Positions 43,215-48,885 of a stretch of DNA of 64,000 nt are shown piece after piece. This DNA comes from Chrysomallon squamiferum (taxonomy: Eukaryota; Mollusca; Gastropoda; Neomphalida; Peltospiridae): the NCBI GenBank assembly GCA_012295275.1, contig CM022672.1, positions 20,802,894 through 20,866,893 of the forward strand, given 5' to 3'. The notes beneath the pieces were generated by a model. That model saw only the letters and a program-made list of their open reading frames with translations, searched no databases and had not been told where the DNA came from. The position numbers and the translations under genes are program-made. Numbering within the stretch: the stretch's first letter is position 1; every line of letters begins with the position of its first letter.

Positions 43215-46200
43215 TGAGTAGAGTAGGAAGCCAACTATAATATAAAAAAAATAAAAATAAAAAATAAAAAAACACACACCCCCAAAATAAAAAAAACACC
43301 AATAAATGACGTTTCCTTTCAATGGACAAGAGATTCATACCATGTGCAAATTAATGAGGCCCCACCAGACTATACAATATTATAATACATTTCAAGGTAT
43401 TCAAGAAAACACAACAGGTCTGAAAGGAAAAAATAAGTATATATTTGGCTTGTTGCCCATACTTACTAACATTATGAAAATTTGGATCCAGTTTGCTAAT
43501 TCAAATTCAGAATCATTAAACATTTTCGATTACCAACCATTTTCCATGACTCTTACATAGTCACCTACATACACAGTTATATTTACCTGTAACCAACTAT
43601 CAACACTGACTAAAGCACAGTGAACTATCACACTGACTAAAGTACACTGAACTATCAAAGCTGACTAACGCACACTGAACTAACAACGGTGACTAAAGCA
43701 CAGTTAACTATCAACACTGACTAAAGACACAGTACACTGAACTATCAACACTGACTAAAGCACAGTTAACTATCAACACTGACTAAAGCACAGTTAACTA
43801 TCAACACTGACTAAAGCACAGTTAACTATCAACGCTGACTAAAGTACACTGAACTATCAACACTGACTAAAGTACACTGAACTATCAAAGCTGACTAACG
43901 CACACTGAACTAACAACGGTGACTAAAGCACAGTTAACTATCAACACTGACTAAAGCACAGTTAACTATCAACGCTGACTAAAGCACACTGAACTATCAA
44001 CGCTGACTAAAGCACACTGAACTAACAACGACAACTAACGCACACTGAACTATCAACGCTGACTAAAGCACACTGAACTAACAACGACAACTAACGCACA
44101 CTGAACTATCAACACTGACTAAAGCACACTGAACTATGAACTAACAACGACAACTAACAAAACTGACACACTGAACTATCAACACTGACTAAAAAGCACA
44201 CTGAACTAACAACGACAACTAACGCACACTGAACTATCAACGCTGACTAAAGCACACTGAACTATCAACGCTGACTAAAGCACACTGAACTAACAACGAC
44301 AACTAACGCACACTGAACTATCAACGCTGACTAAAGCACACTGAACTATCAACGCTGACTAAAGCACACTGAACTATCAACGCTGACTAACGCACACTGA
44401 ACTATCAACGCTGACTAACGCACACTGAACTATCAACGCTGACTAAATGCACACTGAACTATCAACTGAACTATCAACGCTGACTAACGCACACTGAACT
44501 ATCAACACTGACTAACGCACACTGAACTAACAACACTGACTAAAGCACAGTGAACTATCACACTGACTAAAGTACACTGAACTATCAACGCTGACTAACG
44601 CACACTGAACTATAAACGCTGACTGTAATATATACTGAACTATCAACACTGACTAATGTGTACTGAACTATCAACAGTCAGTGTAATGTATATTCGTGCA
44701 TCAACTTCACTTTTCACAGAACTGTCACGACTCAGTAAAATAATAAAAAAAATCTGATATTCCAGTATGGCGGGACTCATATTTAGCTTCACTGTTAATT
44801 ACTTACTAAAATTATATATGAACATTTTCAACTCCTAATTAAAAATTTAACTCCTTAGCTTTATTATTTAGCGATGCTGAAAATAAGACTTTCGTGTCTG
44901 AATCTTCAGTGAAAGTGTCAGTCAATCGATTAGGTGAATAACAGTTTTTACATACAGAGAATATGATAAGAAATAAATCTAATCAGTTCTTTGTAAAACA
45001 GCAGTTAAAAAGATGCTCTTTTATAGTTGAGAAATGAAAGTATAAAATGGTGAACGTCTCAAAGTGTTACAGCAATCATCCACCATGCCCAGTTACTAAG
45101 AAACCATTTCTGAGTTTATTTTATTACAGTAACAGTATATTAAGCTACAGTGTTTAATCGCCTACGTGACAGTCTTATATAGGAACTTAGGAGTGTCTGT
45201 TGTTGTTGTTTTTTTTTGGGGTTTTTTTATAACATTTTGCACAATACACTGCTGAATACAAATTAGTTTCACTTACAGTTCACAAGCGGTTAGTTTCTAC
45301 TGCGATGTAAATTGGATATTAGCAAAACTGACTACACGTTTAAATCCTGTCAAAGAATCTGATATAACAACAATTAGAGTGACTGCATGTTTGTCACATA
45401 TATTTCACTGGTAAAATTAAAAATATAAACATTTGAGTAAACATTATCAATCATAAAACGAACGTTCAACTGACAAATCTGTTGTGGTAAGTCAAATAAA
45501 AACTAAATTATTTTACTTTGATTTAAATTATAAATTCAACCGTAGCGTGTTTACTAGATCATAATGCATTACCATATACGAATAAGACCACTTTACGTCA
45601 GATATATTTCTCTTTTCAGCCGTTTTCAATGTTTAAAAATGCAAAGTATTCTACGTTAACATTTATATCAGGCTAACTAAGCTCTGATGTTCATATATAT
45701 ACATAGTTAATTAGAAATATTGATCTATAGCTAATTATTCACTAATATTGATATAAACACTAATACTGATATGATGTTAATTATTAATTATTAATACCAA
45801 TGTAAAGTAAATTGCTCAATAATACTGATATATAGCTAATTATTCACTAACAGTGATATGAAGCAATCACTAATACTAACATATAGCAAATTACTCACTA
45901 ATACTGACATGTAGTAAACTACTCACTACTTACTGACATGTAGTAAATTGTTCAGTAACAGTGATAGAAAACACTCACTAATATTAACATGTAGTAAACT
46001 ACTCATTAATACTGACATTTAGTAAGTTACTCACTAATACTGACATTTAGTAAATTACTCATTGATACTGACATGTAGTAAATAACTCGCTAATACTGAC
46101 TTGTATTTAAACTAACTCATCCATACTAACACGTAGTACATGACTCACTAATAATGACCCAGCTACTCACCTGAACAACAGTTCAGTCTCGCGTACTCCG

Positions 46201-48885
46201 TACTGAGGCCGTTTTTCACAGAGGATGATTTCAGCTGCTCTGCTTTGATTTCTCCATTCTGCATGCCAAAAGGATCGAGACATGCTAAAAGAATGAAAAC
46301 AATAAATACAGTAAGTGTATGTATGTGTTTGCATATATTGGTATGTGTATGAATGCGTGCGTGTGTACAGTGTTCGTATGTTTAGGTATGTATTTATGTT
46401 TTTGTAGGTATATATGTATATGCGTATGTGTTTTTGTATAAGTATTGTGTATGTGTAGGTACGCGTTCGAGTATGTGTGTTTATATATATATATACGGAA
46501 TTGTTTTGGGCTTGTATTTAAAACGTTTATTGGGTTAGATTTATTATATTGTACTTGAATATATTTGTGTATGTGTGTTTATGCATTTGTCTATGTATGT
46601 GTGTGTTTCTTATATATTTATATGTATGTATGTGTGTGTATTTGTATATGTATGTGTATGCATGTGTTAGTGTGTGTTTATGTTTTTATATGCGTGTTTA
46701 TATGAATGTACCCTTTGTGTAAACAAACAAACATACGTTTATTTTTAATTTTATATTACAAATCAAGTATAACAGTGTACAGCTAGATCACGAGAGGGTA
46801 TATAAATTTCGTTCTGTTATGTCGGGTCGTTATGCACTGTCGCTGTATATCTGAAGATAACGACCTCAGTCGTCCTAGCTAAAATATTTTAATTTGCATT
46901 TTATTCAATGACGGAAACAAAATACTCAGGGGATGGTGTTACCTCAATTTTTCAGTATTCAGTTTGTGCCTGCTGAGATACTTTACAATAATGGGTCTCC
47001 AGACTGATGAAGATAAAAACGTTGATGAAAACACTTTGTAGATTCTGCTTCTCTTTCATAACCTCAGCTTCATGCATCTTTGTTTTATATTTATATCTAT
47101 GCTATGTTGTATTGTGTTGTGTTGTGTTTAATTTGTGTCATATGTATTGTTTAGTTTGTATTGTATTAGATTTTATAATATTTTATGTTTTATTGTATTT
47201 TTCTTTTTTCTTTCTTTTTAATTATAAGTTTAATTTGTATTTATTTATTTATTTATTATGTTGTTTTTTTTAGCTTTATAATCAATAGAATTAAAATCAT
47301 ATTACTGGAATTGTATTATATTTATACTGAATTGTTTTGGGCTTGTACTTAAAACGATTACTGGGTTAGATTTATTATATTGTACTCGAATATGCTTTAT
47401 TATTTTTATGTATTAGACGTGTTACATTTACGTTTGCTATATTATATTTGGAATTCCTGTTAAAAATAGAAGTCTGAAAGTGATATTTTTTGGGTGAATA
47501 TGTTAATTGTTTACTGTGTGTTTACTGTGTGTTTATCTAATATAAACAAATCTGAAAGACGAAGTGTCTATAAATCAGTGTAATTAAAAACGTAGCTTTT
47601 TATTTAGCCATTATCTTCACAGCTAACACATTTTGTTTATATAATACTAGTAAAAATCTACTCCACTGATAAAAGCCGTACGTAACAGTTGAATCTCAGT
47701 CTAACTGATGAAACCTACATGTACCAGTTAAATTACACCGTGCAAAAACACTCACGCGATTCTGAAGTGATGAAGTATTATTACCAACACTCGTTAAAAC
47801 AAACTGACTGAGATAGAGTGGTTAAAACTAATAAAGTTATTTTAATAAACGCATAATACGTAAACATATACATAATCTAAACGCCTGAATTATGAACACA
47901 CGCTGTAAATAATAAATAAGTGAATGAAACTGATCGCTGTCAGTAGAAAATTTCATCTCTTTACTTGTTTGTACAGCCTGAAGCAGTTTCTAATATGTAT
48001 ATAATATCCTATAGTTGTTTTTTATATATATATATAGTAAACTATAGTTTTATTGATGTCTCTTCAACAACAGCAGCAGCATCAGCAACAATAAAAACAA
48101 TGATAATAATAATTATTATTATAATAATAATTTAAGTTAGTAAAGAATAATCATGAAAGTTATGAATACAAGAAGAAGAAGAAGAAGAAAAAGAAGAATT
48201 TAAGTTAGTGAAGAAAAATCGCGAAATTTAAGAAGAATAACACTGTGTACGTTTGTATGTGTTTATGTTTGTGTGTGCGTGTGTATGTTGTGTGTGATAT
48301 GTATAATAATACAAGTCATCTCTTTGTAAGTTTTCTGATAAAAGGTTGTGTAGTATAAAGTCAACTAGAATTGATTTATCTTTTTGAAATATGTTTTTCT
48401 CTCTCTACCTGTGTTCTCTCCAACTCGTATGTTTAATCTGACTAAACACAATACATTACTTTTCACCTTCCCAGATCGCCCACACACCACATTCCACACA
48501 GAAAATTATTGTAAAAACTTCATTTTATAATATACTATTGACTATGTATTATCATCACCTCAGACTCTGATAAGATTTACAGTTATTAATAAGTAATATA
48601 TACATTATCAAATAGAACACTAATATATTAATATTTTGCACTTATTGGTAAAAGTATTGTACAAAATATGGGTATTAATTTTGGAGATATAGATAAACGT
48701 ATTAATTGCTGAAAAGAACTAATGTACTTCAATATTTTGTTTGCTGTCTGTCTAGATACTGATAATAAAAAAAAACATTGAAAACTGCAGATAAAAATTA
48801 AAGTAACTGAATACTTACTTTGCTGTTGAGAAAATCTCACATGAAAAGAAAACAACAAAAGTATGATCGCTAGGTACACCTCCAT
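236..48885 (-). CDS. Giant tandem-module VWDE-like secreted protein gene (68 exons placed; 3' end outside window)
   Basis: This is one gene read from right to left. Exons were placed by GT/AG borders, open frames and matching phases. Order: signal peptide; F5/8C discoidin domain; then five copies of a multi-exon module (the fifth cut by the window edge). Each module contains an Ig-like region, a VWD domain with the GLCG signature, Cys-rich linkers and one EGF; modules 1 and 2 end with two PAN/apple exons. The module matches the architecture of VWDE proteins, an extracellular family of unclear biochemical role. No stop codon, signal peptide or start lies between modules and the exon phases run through every boundary, so a single polypeptide is more likely than a gene cluster. 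Four exons are one base short and one region is an assembly gap. Product name is a family inference; the symbol VWDE is not assigned because the vertebrate protein has a single module. Confidence 0.82.
1852..2534 (-). CDS. Module 4 exons n (truncated by the gap) and o
   Basis: Exon n is visible from 2,354 up to the gap edge at 2,534 and contains VMCNLPTISSYAVSISNVRN and CVICSREKCTFK, aligning with exon n of module 2 (CELPTISSYYIEV). Its acceptor is lost in the N run. Exon o (1,852-1,966; 115 bases) reads DTCFIDGLCYKIKEK and ends TSWSQIK. No PAN exons follow. Confidence 0.78.
2535..2734. other. Assembly gap of 200 N
   Basis: A run of exactly 200 N interrupts exon n of module 4. The round length suggests a gap of unknown true size. 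By comparison with the three complete modules, it should hide the 5' end of exon n plus exons k, l and m (including one EGF domain). Confidence 0.95.
2837..3349 (-). CDS. Module 4 Cys-rich linker exons i and j, upstream of the assembly gap
   Basis: Exon i (3,183-3,349; 167 bases) encodes SHYSGLC...VYCKCQTAGKPECDV and exon j (2,837-2,928; 92 bases) EDYTEHFLQQAVSACNEK, both with the phases of the sister exons (2 to 1 and 1 to 0). In the other modules three exons follow (k, l and the EGF exon m). They are not present before the next recognisable exon, and the N gap lies exactly there. Confidence 0.78.
2940..3180. repeat. Acceptor-containing repeats beside exon j of module 4
   Basis: Four to five copies of about 60 bp share TTTACCTGTAATAACAAAC, which on the minus strand gives an acceptor-like TTATTACAG/GTAAA next to the true acceptor TTTTACAG/GTGAAG. 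Confidence 0.65.
3580..3845. repeat. Minisatellite of about 33 bp ending at the donor of the GLCG exon of module 4
   Basis: Units contain CAGTGTCAGTTTAAACAA and GAGTTGTGTTTA. The array stops at the exon border at 3,848. Confidence 0.7.
3848..5718 (-). CDS. Module 4 VWD domain, exons d-h, with a one-base lesion in exon g
   Basis: Exons: 5,642-5,718 (SVNDPHMKTFDG), 5,201-5,264 (LEGEFVLYRHKTLPYE), 4,780-4,992 (VRSFYRSCNGRAACNCAVTV, then GDDIILIDRCG), 4,222-4,332 (HLPTGTYVIVKTG, then in another frame NFLNVWVKSSAADYKQTEG) and 3,848-3,941 (GLCGSLDNNKGNDFF). Exon g is 111 bases instead of 112; the frame changes near 4,265-4,285. The donor after exon g is GTTCTA, weaker than usual. Confidence 0.82.
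4628..4765. repeat. (TAA)n and (AAAT)n microsatellites
   Basis: About 20 TAA units are followed by AAAT units, just 3' of an exon f donor (minus strand). Confidence 0.9.
5885..7482 (-). CDS. Module 4, exons a-c
   Basis: Exon a (7,256-7,482) reads AYPYLQGEPKLS, then FLCEFDVSQHDNVTYTMVLY. Exon b (6,572-6,664; 93 bases) is CGIWACFTSSCSNTQSP. Exon c (5,885-6,268; 128 codons) contains VPPNYLC and QAVSDMLVDGDQIRTAHF. Phases 1, 0, 0, 0. Exon a joins exon o of module 3 in frame without a PAN pair between them. Confidence 0.82.
6690..6955. repeat. CA/TA-rich simple repeat in intron a/b of module 4
   Basis: Long ACACAC and ATATAT tracts; open frames across it are artefacts of the repeat. Confidence 0.85.
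7738..8384 (-). CDS. Module 3 exons n and o
   Basis: Exon n (8,172-8,384; 71 codons) contains VICKLPKPGSYIVSVTNNKV and ends CHQCTKSGLCTLI. Exon o (7,738-7,852; 115 bases) reads RCFIDNKCYHSGDKA and ends EWSIFK. Exon o uses the weaker donor GTTGTT, supported by the exact 115-base length and phase shared with all sister exons. No PAN pair follows: the next exon is directly the Ig-like exon of module 4. Confidence 0.76.
7955..8171. repeat. Repeats copying the 3' edge of exon n of module 3 with its donor
   Basis: On the minus strand, copies of AAATCAGGCCTTTGTACACT and GTAAGTGTAAAA recur three to four times after the real donor at 8,172. Confidence 0.75.
8518..10783 (-). CDS. Module 3 Cys-rich linker exons i-l and EGF exon m
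   Basis: Exons: i 10,617-10,783 (LQNNSLYRGQC...LFCDCSKGVDSVCQY), j 9,904-10,004 (DITSDLMKYSHKVDKC), k 9,517-9,669 (YSWPTFSNLTEEDARAHC), l 9,094-9,265 (ends TGFCPLLQP), m 8,518-8,705 (KCNCPEGYGGADCSVN). Exon m supplies the C-terminal half of an EGF domain; its remainder (LYPSLCNLDQSPCDEIIV) matches the post-EGF segment. The EGF half carried by exon l is less typical here than in module 1, with fewer Cys. Phases and lengths match. Confidence 0.8.
10045..10616. repeat. Array of about 20 units of 27 bp copying the donor edge of exon i, module 3
   Basis: Units such as GATGATACTGATGTTGTTGA match the exon border GATGATAC/CTAATGTTGTTGATAT. On the minus strand each unit carries a GTATCATC donor-like motif. 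Confidence 0.85.
10938..13887 (-). CDS. Module 3 VWD domain, exons d-h (intact frame)
   Basis: Exons: 13,811-13,887 (CKSVGSSHITTFDG), 13,257-13,320 (YQGEFVFYRHKTLPYE), 12,114-12,323 (VRTFYQSYDGRLPCACAVAV), 11,597-11,708 (NILNVWIKPSSADFSQTEG) and 10,938-11,001 (GLCGNFDLRTDNGDDAF). Exon g is the full 112 bases. In exon f the Cys of the sister motif R-S-C is replaced by Tyr (QSYDG), so one conserved disulfide partner is missing in this copy only. Exon h is the shortest GLCG exon (64 bases). A 52-bp minisatellite fills the intron between exons e and f. Confidence 0.83.
11040..11480. repeat. Degenerate copies of the acceptor edge of the GLCG exon, module 3
   Basis: Five to six copies encode decayed forms of GLCGNFDLRT (for example ELCGNFNFIT and DICGSLNFTT), each after a TAG/CAG-like acceptor. 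Confidence 0.75.
11700..11870. repeat. Two to three copies of an about 75-bp intronic repeat
   Basis: Copies share ACAGTTTGTACATTAACATA and AACTGTCTTTACATT, next to the acceptor of exon g. Confidence 0.75.
12395..13075. repeat. Minisatellite, 52-bp unit, about 13 copies
   Basis: Highly regular units contain GATAAATAGCTGATGTGTTT and AATGAGTTTGTTAATG. It fills the intron between exons e and f of module 3. Confidence 0.92.
13905..14290. repeat. Minisatellite, 26-bp unit, about 15 copies
   Basis: Units read ACTTCACATCAGTGTTCATA followed by CAAAAC. The frame across it looks open only because the unit lacks stops. Confidence 0.92.
14525..15832 (-). CDS. Module 3, exons a-c
   Basis: Exon a (15,597-15,832) has LQCSFPTLDITDIAYNIDW, the Ig-like Cys/Trp pattern. 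Exon b (15,123-15,215) is ISCGVSACLQATCNESVG. Exon c (14,525-14,920; 132 codons) has NFPPSFLC near its start and KATVDSLTDSNQIREV near its end. Phases are 1, 0, 0, 0. The acceptor, donor and coding pattern match the other modules without lesions. Confidence 0.83.
16210..16910 (-). CDS. PAN/apple exon pair after module 2
   Basis: Exon 16,638-16,910 contains YEHCHRACLEKYSSPYICSS, then CLLSASDKRR and YHEWMCNN. Exon 16,210-16,473 contains ECRRLCLQETSFLCRSLEF, then CSLSNLTQ and YEEWTCDS. The second is closely similar to the first PAN exon after module 1 (shared LCLQET.FLCRS and YEEW.C), showing a common origin of the two pairs. Both exons are phase 1 to 1. Confidence 0.78.
16915..17365. repeat. 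Minisatellite, about 37-bp unit
   Basis: Units contain AAATAAGTTAACTTTAAATC and CATGTTAATTT, between exon o of module 2 and the PAN pair. Confidence 0.88.
17409..17995 (-). CDS. Module 2 exons n and o
   Basis: Exon n (17,780-17,995) contains LTCELPTISSYYIEVLND and ends LCFQCFPNNQSCVYK. Exon o (17,409-17,523; 115 bases) reads NTGCRIDGKCYEAGEF and ends VTSWQTAP. Position, length and phase equal those of module 1. The next exons are a PAN/apple pair. Confidence 0.78.
18050..18400. repeat. Degenerate about 30-bp repeat
   Basis: Variants of GTGTGTGACTATAATGTGAT with ATAATA spacers, in the intron between exons m and n of module 2. Confidence 0.7.
18447..20306 (-). CDS. Module 2 Cys-rich linker exons i-l and EGF exon m
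   Basis: Exons: i 20,158-20,306 (VTKDSLYTGYCSQDM...CLCQTDGQDRC), j 19,900-20,012 (NDITDHLIANSLFVTKC), k 19,374-19,532 (YGWPTPNKRYPELF), l 18,853-19,042 (ends LCLANCGGIIAACKN), m 18,447-18,637 (starts TCDCGTEAAGADCFV). Exons l and m form one EGF-like repeat across a phase-1 intron. The rest of m (GMCDIYKDSCHIVTVY) matches the post-EGF segment of module 1. All lengths and phases match the sister modules. Confidence 0.82.
19640..19895. repeat. Minisatellite, 27-bp unit
   Basis: Units read GATAATGATATGGCAATGTT followed by TAAGAAA, ending at the donor of exon j, module 2. Confidence 0.9.
20506..22212 (-). CDS. Module 2 VWD domain, exons d-h, with a one-base lesion in exon g
   Basis: Exons: 22,136-22,212 (SINDPHMTTFDGT), 21,618-21,681 (YEGEFIMYRHKTLPYE), 21,267-21,473 (VRTFYRSCSG, then CNCAVAARAGDDVVIIDKCG), 20,904-21,014 (MFPSGMMVYVSR...FLNVWLTPSAVDFN) and 20,506-20,638 (GLCGTFDGNQQNDF...FSKSWR). 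These are the conserved VWD elements with GLCG. Exon g is 111 bases where the orthologous exon in module 3 has 112; one base is missing near 20,910-20,920 (AATAAACAG), so as given the GLCG exon would be read out of frame. Exon h is the longest GLCG exon here. Confidence 0.83.
21715..22095. repeat. Degenerate about 25-bp AT-rich repeat
   Basis: Copies of TATATAAAACTGTATTATTA fill the intron between exons d and e of module 2. Confidence 0.75.
22550..22770. repeat. Minisatellite next to the donor of exon c, module 2
   Basis: Units read AGTAGTAATACCAGTGAAAT followed by GAG. Confidence 0.85.
22773..23995 (-). CDS. Module 2, exons a-c
   Basis: Exon a (23,769-23,995; 227 bases) carries FRCHFTRL and YDVLWSVDGVW. 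Exon b (23,321-23,413; 93 bases) is VKCAVSVCYVDDCENTR. Exon c (22,773-23,189; 417 bases, the longest exon c seen) begins IENFDNSGSLTLREGEDG and contains TAPPYILC, then the shared Cys positions and a terminal TLEKSLVTVKSE. Phases 1, 0, 0, 0 match the other modules. Minisatellites lie directly beside the acceptor of exon b and the donor of exon c. Confidence 0.82.
23405..23555. repeat. Copies of the acceptor edge of exon b, module 2
   Basis: Three to four units of about 41 bp share CACACTTAACCTACAAACAC; on the minus strand each repeats the acceptor and exon start GTTTGCAG/GTTAAGTGTG. Confidence 0.8.
24163..25068 (-). CDS. PAN/apple exon pair after module 1
   Basis: Exon 24,805-25,068 encodes SEDCRKLCLQETHFLCRSID followed by CHLSKYRR and YEEWSCEK. 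Exon 24,163-24,408 encodes ADICQQLCDSDEACTSVKFH, then GICILSNGSDSDW and CTD. The C..LC...F.C.S..F.....C.LS pattern is that of PAN/apple domains, which generally bind protein or carbohydrate. Both exons are phase 1 to 1, so the pair can be inserted or removed without changing frame. The following exon begins the next module's Ig-like segment. Confidence 0.78.
25323..26567 (-). CDS. Module 1 exons n and o (C-terminal VWDE module segments)
   Basis: Exon n (26,349-26,567; 73 codons) contains HIECSLPKTGNYIISVENR and ends YNPVCYTCDAKQGNCSQK. Exon o (25,323-25,437; 115 bases, phase 0 to 1) reads DKTCVIEGRCR and ends in NRQLWSQRT. The same pair, with the same lengths and phases, closes modules 2, 3 and 4. 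I do not recognise a named domain here beyond the VWDE-type module itself. Exon o uses the donor GTTAGT. Confidence 0.78.
25560..26310. repeat. TG/TA-rich simple repeat region
   Basis: Irregular TGTGTATTAGTGTGTATATG units in the intron between exons n and o of module 1; open frames here are not genes. Confidence 0.85.
26911..30410 (-). CDS. Module 1 Cys-rich linker exons i-l and EGF exon m
   Basis: Exons: i 30,250-30,410 (VSKEDSIYNGQC...CACQSDQPRCSSS), j 28,499-28,611 (EYDITSLLKKNAKHALNC), k 28,084-28,236 (YPYPWTDNSSRAYC), l 27,482-27,641 (ends CPNSCSSNGKCIN), m 26,911-27,101 (starts VCVCSEPYIGVDCSV). Exons l and m together form one EGF repeat, C-x3-C-x5-C-x3-C-x-C-x8-C, interrupted by a phase-1 intron. 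The rest of exon m (SYSGLCN...CQTVHVYG) is the post-EGF segment typical of VWDE. Intron j/i contains the pogo-like element; the intron between exons l and m carries copies of the exon m acceptor. Confidence 0.82.
27100..27415. repeat. Five copies of an about 62-bp unit copying the EGF exon m acceptor, module 1
   Basis: Each unit contains ACACCTGTCACAAAACAAAT and CATACTACTTACTACATGA. On the minus strand each repeats the acceptor TTTTGTGACAG/GTGT of the real exon border at 27,101. Confidence 0.9.
28735..29463 (+). mobile_element. Pogo/Tigger-like DNA transposon, internally deleted (729 bp)
   Basis: Terminal inverted repeats CAGTGGTACCTCGACTTACG and (reverse complement of the right end) CAGTGGTACATTGACTTACA are flanked by TA on both sides, the Tc1/mariner-superfamily target duplication. 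The interior encodes FELKLEFIEIRVRCVVNLPC and then CTILKQKESIKAVTPAKGI, matching the N-terminal helix-turn-helix of pogo/Tigger transposases (about 28,990-29,190). The DDE catalytic part is absent. It lies in an intron of module 1 of the giant gene. Confidence 0.88.
29960..30240. repeat. Minisatellite, about 33-bp unit
   Basis: Units read GTGCTCACTGTTAACACTGT followed by GTAGATGTATT, ending at the donor of exon i, module 1. Confidence 0.85.
30550..39666 (-). CDS. Module 1 VWD domain, exons d-h, split by a LINE insertion and carrying a one-base lesion
   Basis: Exons: 39,590-39,666 (CESLNDPHLKTFDN, the typical VWD opening DPHxxTFD), 39,052-39,115 (GEFIFYRNQKLPFE), 38,611-38,813 (VRTFYKKC, then CNCAAAVKSGDDVI), 31,004-31,106 (FINLWFYPSPLDFNNTEG) and 30,550-30,619 (GLCGSYDADADNDE). 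The third exon is 203 bases where phase requires 204; its frame switches near 38,691-38,705, in a G-rich stretch. The intron between the third and fourth exons contains the 6.6-kb LINE in antisense. The last exon has an acidic insert rich in D/E after GLCG. Confidence 0.82.
31140..31487. repeat. Minisatellite, about 31-bp unit, interrupted by the LINE
   Basis: Units read GATGTACTATAAACACTATA followed by TACAGCTATT. The LINE inserted at its end. Confidence 0.85.
31488..31498 (+). repeat. 5' target-site duplication of the LINE
   Basis: TATCACTTTGT occurs here and again at 38,084-38,094 immediately after the LINE tail, marking the insertion site inside an intronic minisatellite. Confidence 0.85.
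31987..33445 (+). pseudogene. LINE ORF1 (nucleic-acid-binding protein), frameshifted
   Basis: The first frame runs from the ATG at 31,987 to 33,096 and contains the knuckle CGHCQKWGHLTNQC (C-x2-C-x4-H-x4-C). Near 32,960-32,975 the frame shifts; the second knuckle CANCQGPHESHYKMC and a coiled-coil-like tail continue in another frame to 33,445. The homologous copy at 62.5-63.7 kb shows the same order. Such proteins bind the LINE RNA during retrotransposition. The N-terminal half is rich in T/Q/K/N and low complexity. Confidence 0.85.
33532..37225 (+). pseudogene. LINE ORF2: APE endonuclease, reverse transcriptase, RNase H; broken
   Basis: The endonuclease shows NAKG, IICIQETWLG, NVYSPP, VGDFNCHNTLWGG and SDHLPI (about 33,540-34,190). 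The RT shows TGPDKISY, YRPITLTS, QSGFRKKHSTNDQ, FLDIEKAFD and FADDCAFW (about 34,890-35,510). RNase H shows TDGSK, YTAELVAI, FLDSLSSV and PAHVGIIGNELADHYAKE (36,365-36,740), then a Cys/His motif CSCGLSETMKHYLFHCPNF. Frameshifts lie near 33,540-33,550, 35,530-35,540 and 36,144-36,209. The conserved RT block between NGHTSEKTTIE and FADD (normally containing PQGS) is absent at about 35,460. It therefore cannot encode an active enzyme. Confidence 0.88.
38084..38094 (+). repeat. 3' target-site duplication of the LINE
   Basis: This TATCACTTTGT copy follows the hexamer tail CTATTCCTATTCC and matches the copy at 31,488-31,498. Confidence 0.85.
39415..39600. repeat. Repeats copying the donor edge of the VWD exon d, module 1
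   Basis: Four to five copies of about 40 bp carry ACATTTAGACTTACTTGTCG and GAATGTTTTCAA. On the minus strand each includes an exon-like ACATTCGACAA and the donor GTAAGTCT. Confidence 0.8.
39842..41201 (-). CDS. Module 1, exons a-c (Ig-like and beta-rich VWDE N-terminal segments)
   Basis: Exon a (40,975-41,201) encodes about 76 residues with LVCVIND and YKVTWYQDD, an Ig-like C/W pattern shared by every module. Exon b (40,540-40,632; 31 codons) is HVCKVQACYTPLCGDQLSDV, with the CxxxxC...C spacing seen in exon b of the other modules. Exon c (39,842-40,225; 128 codons) ends in the shared pattern V-R-A-N-Q-D-M-L-I-D-G-S and has NAPPNLLC near its start, matching IPPGFFC, VPPNYLC and APPYILC in the other modules. 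Borders are phase 1, 0, 0, 0. This is the segment before VWD in VWDE proteins; a specific function is not known to me. Confidence 0.82.
41231..41316. repeat. (CT)n microsatellite
   Basis: About 42 uninterrupted CT units in the intron before exon a of module 1. Confidence 0.95.
41651..46284 (-). CDS. Discoidin (F5/8 type C) domain, three exons
   Basis: Exons 46,171-46,284, 42,670-42,893 and 41,651-41,792 encode about 160 residues starting CLDPFGMQNGEI and ending RLELTGCYVN. The opening C-L-D-P-F-G-M-Q-N-G-I, the central W and Y residues, the FKIQ strand and the terminal RLELTGC are hallmarks of F5/8C domains. These usually bind cell-surface glycans or phospholipid. Phases run 1 to 1, 1 to 0, then 1, with clean GT-AG borders. 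The two introns are filled by minisatellites. This domain lies only at the N-terminus of the protein, before the repeated modules. Confidence 0.88.
41930..42640. repeat. Minisatellite of about 56 bp (two 28-bp halves), about 12 copies
   Basis: Units read AAATAAGAAGTGTACTGTAT and AACAGTCAAGTAAGAAGTGC. It lies in the second discoidin intron, preceded by a (CTA)n tract at 41,875-41,918. Confidence 0.9.
43140..43213. repeat. (ATT)n microsatellite
   Basis: About 22 ATT units in the first discoidin intron. Confidence 0.95.
43580..44690. repeat. Large minisatellite, about 28-bp unit, about 40 copies
   Basis: Units read ACTAAAGCACACTGAACTAT followed by CAACGCTG. It is intronic between the first two discoidin exons and includes higher-order duplicated blocks. 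Confidence 0.92.
45690..46160. repeat. Degenerate about 35-bp repeat
   Basis: Copies of CACTAATACTGACATGTAGT and AAATTACT end at the donor of the first discoidin exon. Confidence 0.75.
46285..48818 (-). other. Intron 1 of the giant gene
   Basis: AT-rich sequence with TG-rich tracts (46,310-46,720), a GAA run near 48,176 and no recognisable exon. A short segment (46,498-46,550) recurs at 47,330-47,385, a local duplication of about 55 bp. Confidence 0.65.
48819..48885 (-). CDS. First coding exon: signal peptide of the giant VWDE-like gene
   Basis: The ATG at 48,885 opens MEVYLAIILLLFSFHVRFSQ, a typical signal peptide with a hydrophobic core and a likely cleavage near FSQ. The exon ends CAGCAAA followed by the strong donor GTAAGTAT, leaving one base (phase 1). 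This fits the discoidin exon at 46,284, which begins with two bases completing the codon. A longer in-frame extension upstream would need a TTG start, so the ATG at 48,885 is preferred. A TATA-like element lies about 140 bases upstream. Confidence 0.8.

Noticed and set aside
43580-44690. Regularly spaced 28-bp repeats resembling a CRISPR array
   Set aside because: The units are directly tandem with no unique spacers, and the context is a eukaryotic intron.
1-48885. Interpretation as several tandem VWDE genes
   Set aside because: No start, signal peptide, stop or poly(A) signal context was found between modules, and phases are continuous; kept as an alternative to be tested by transcripts.
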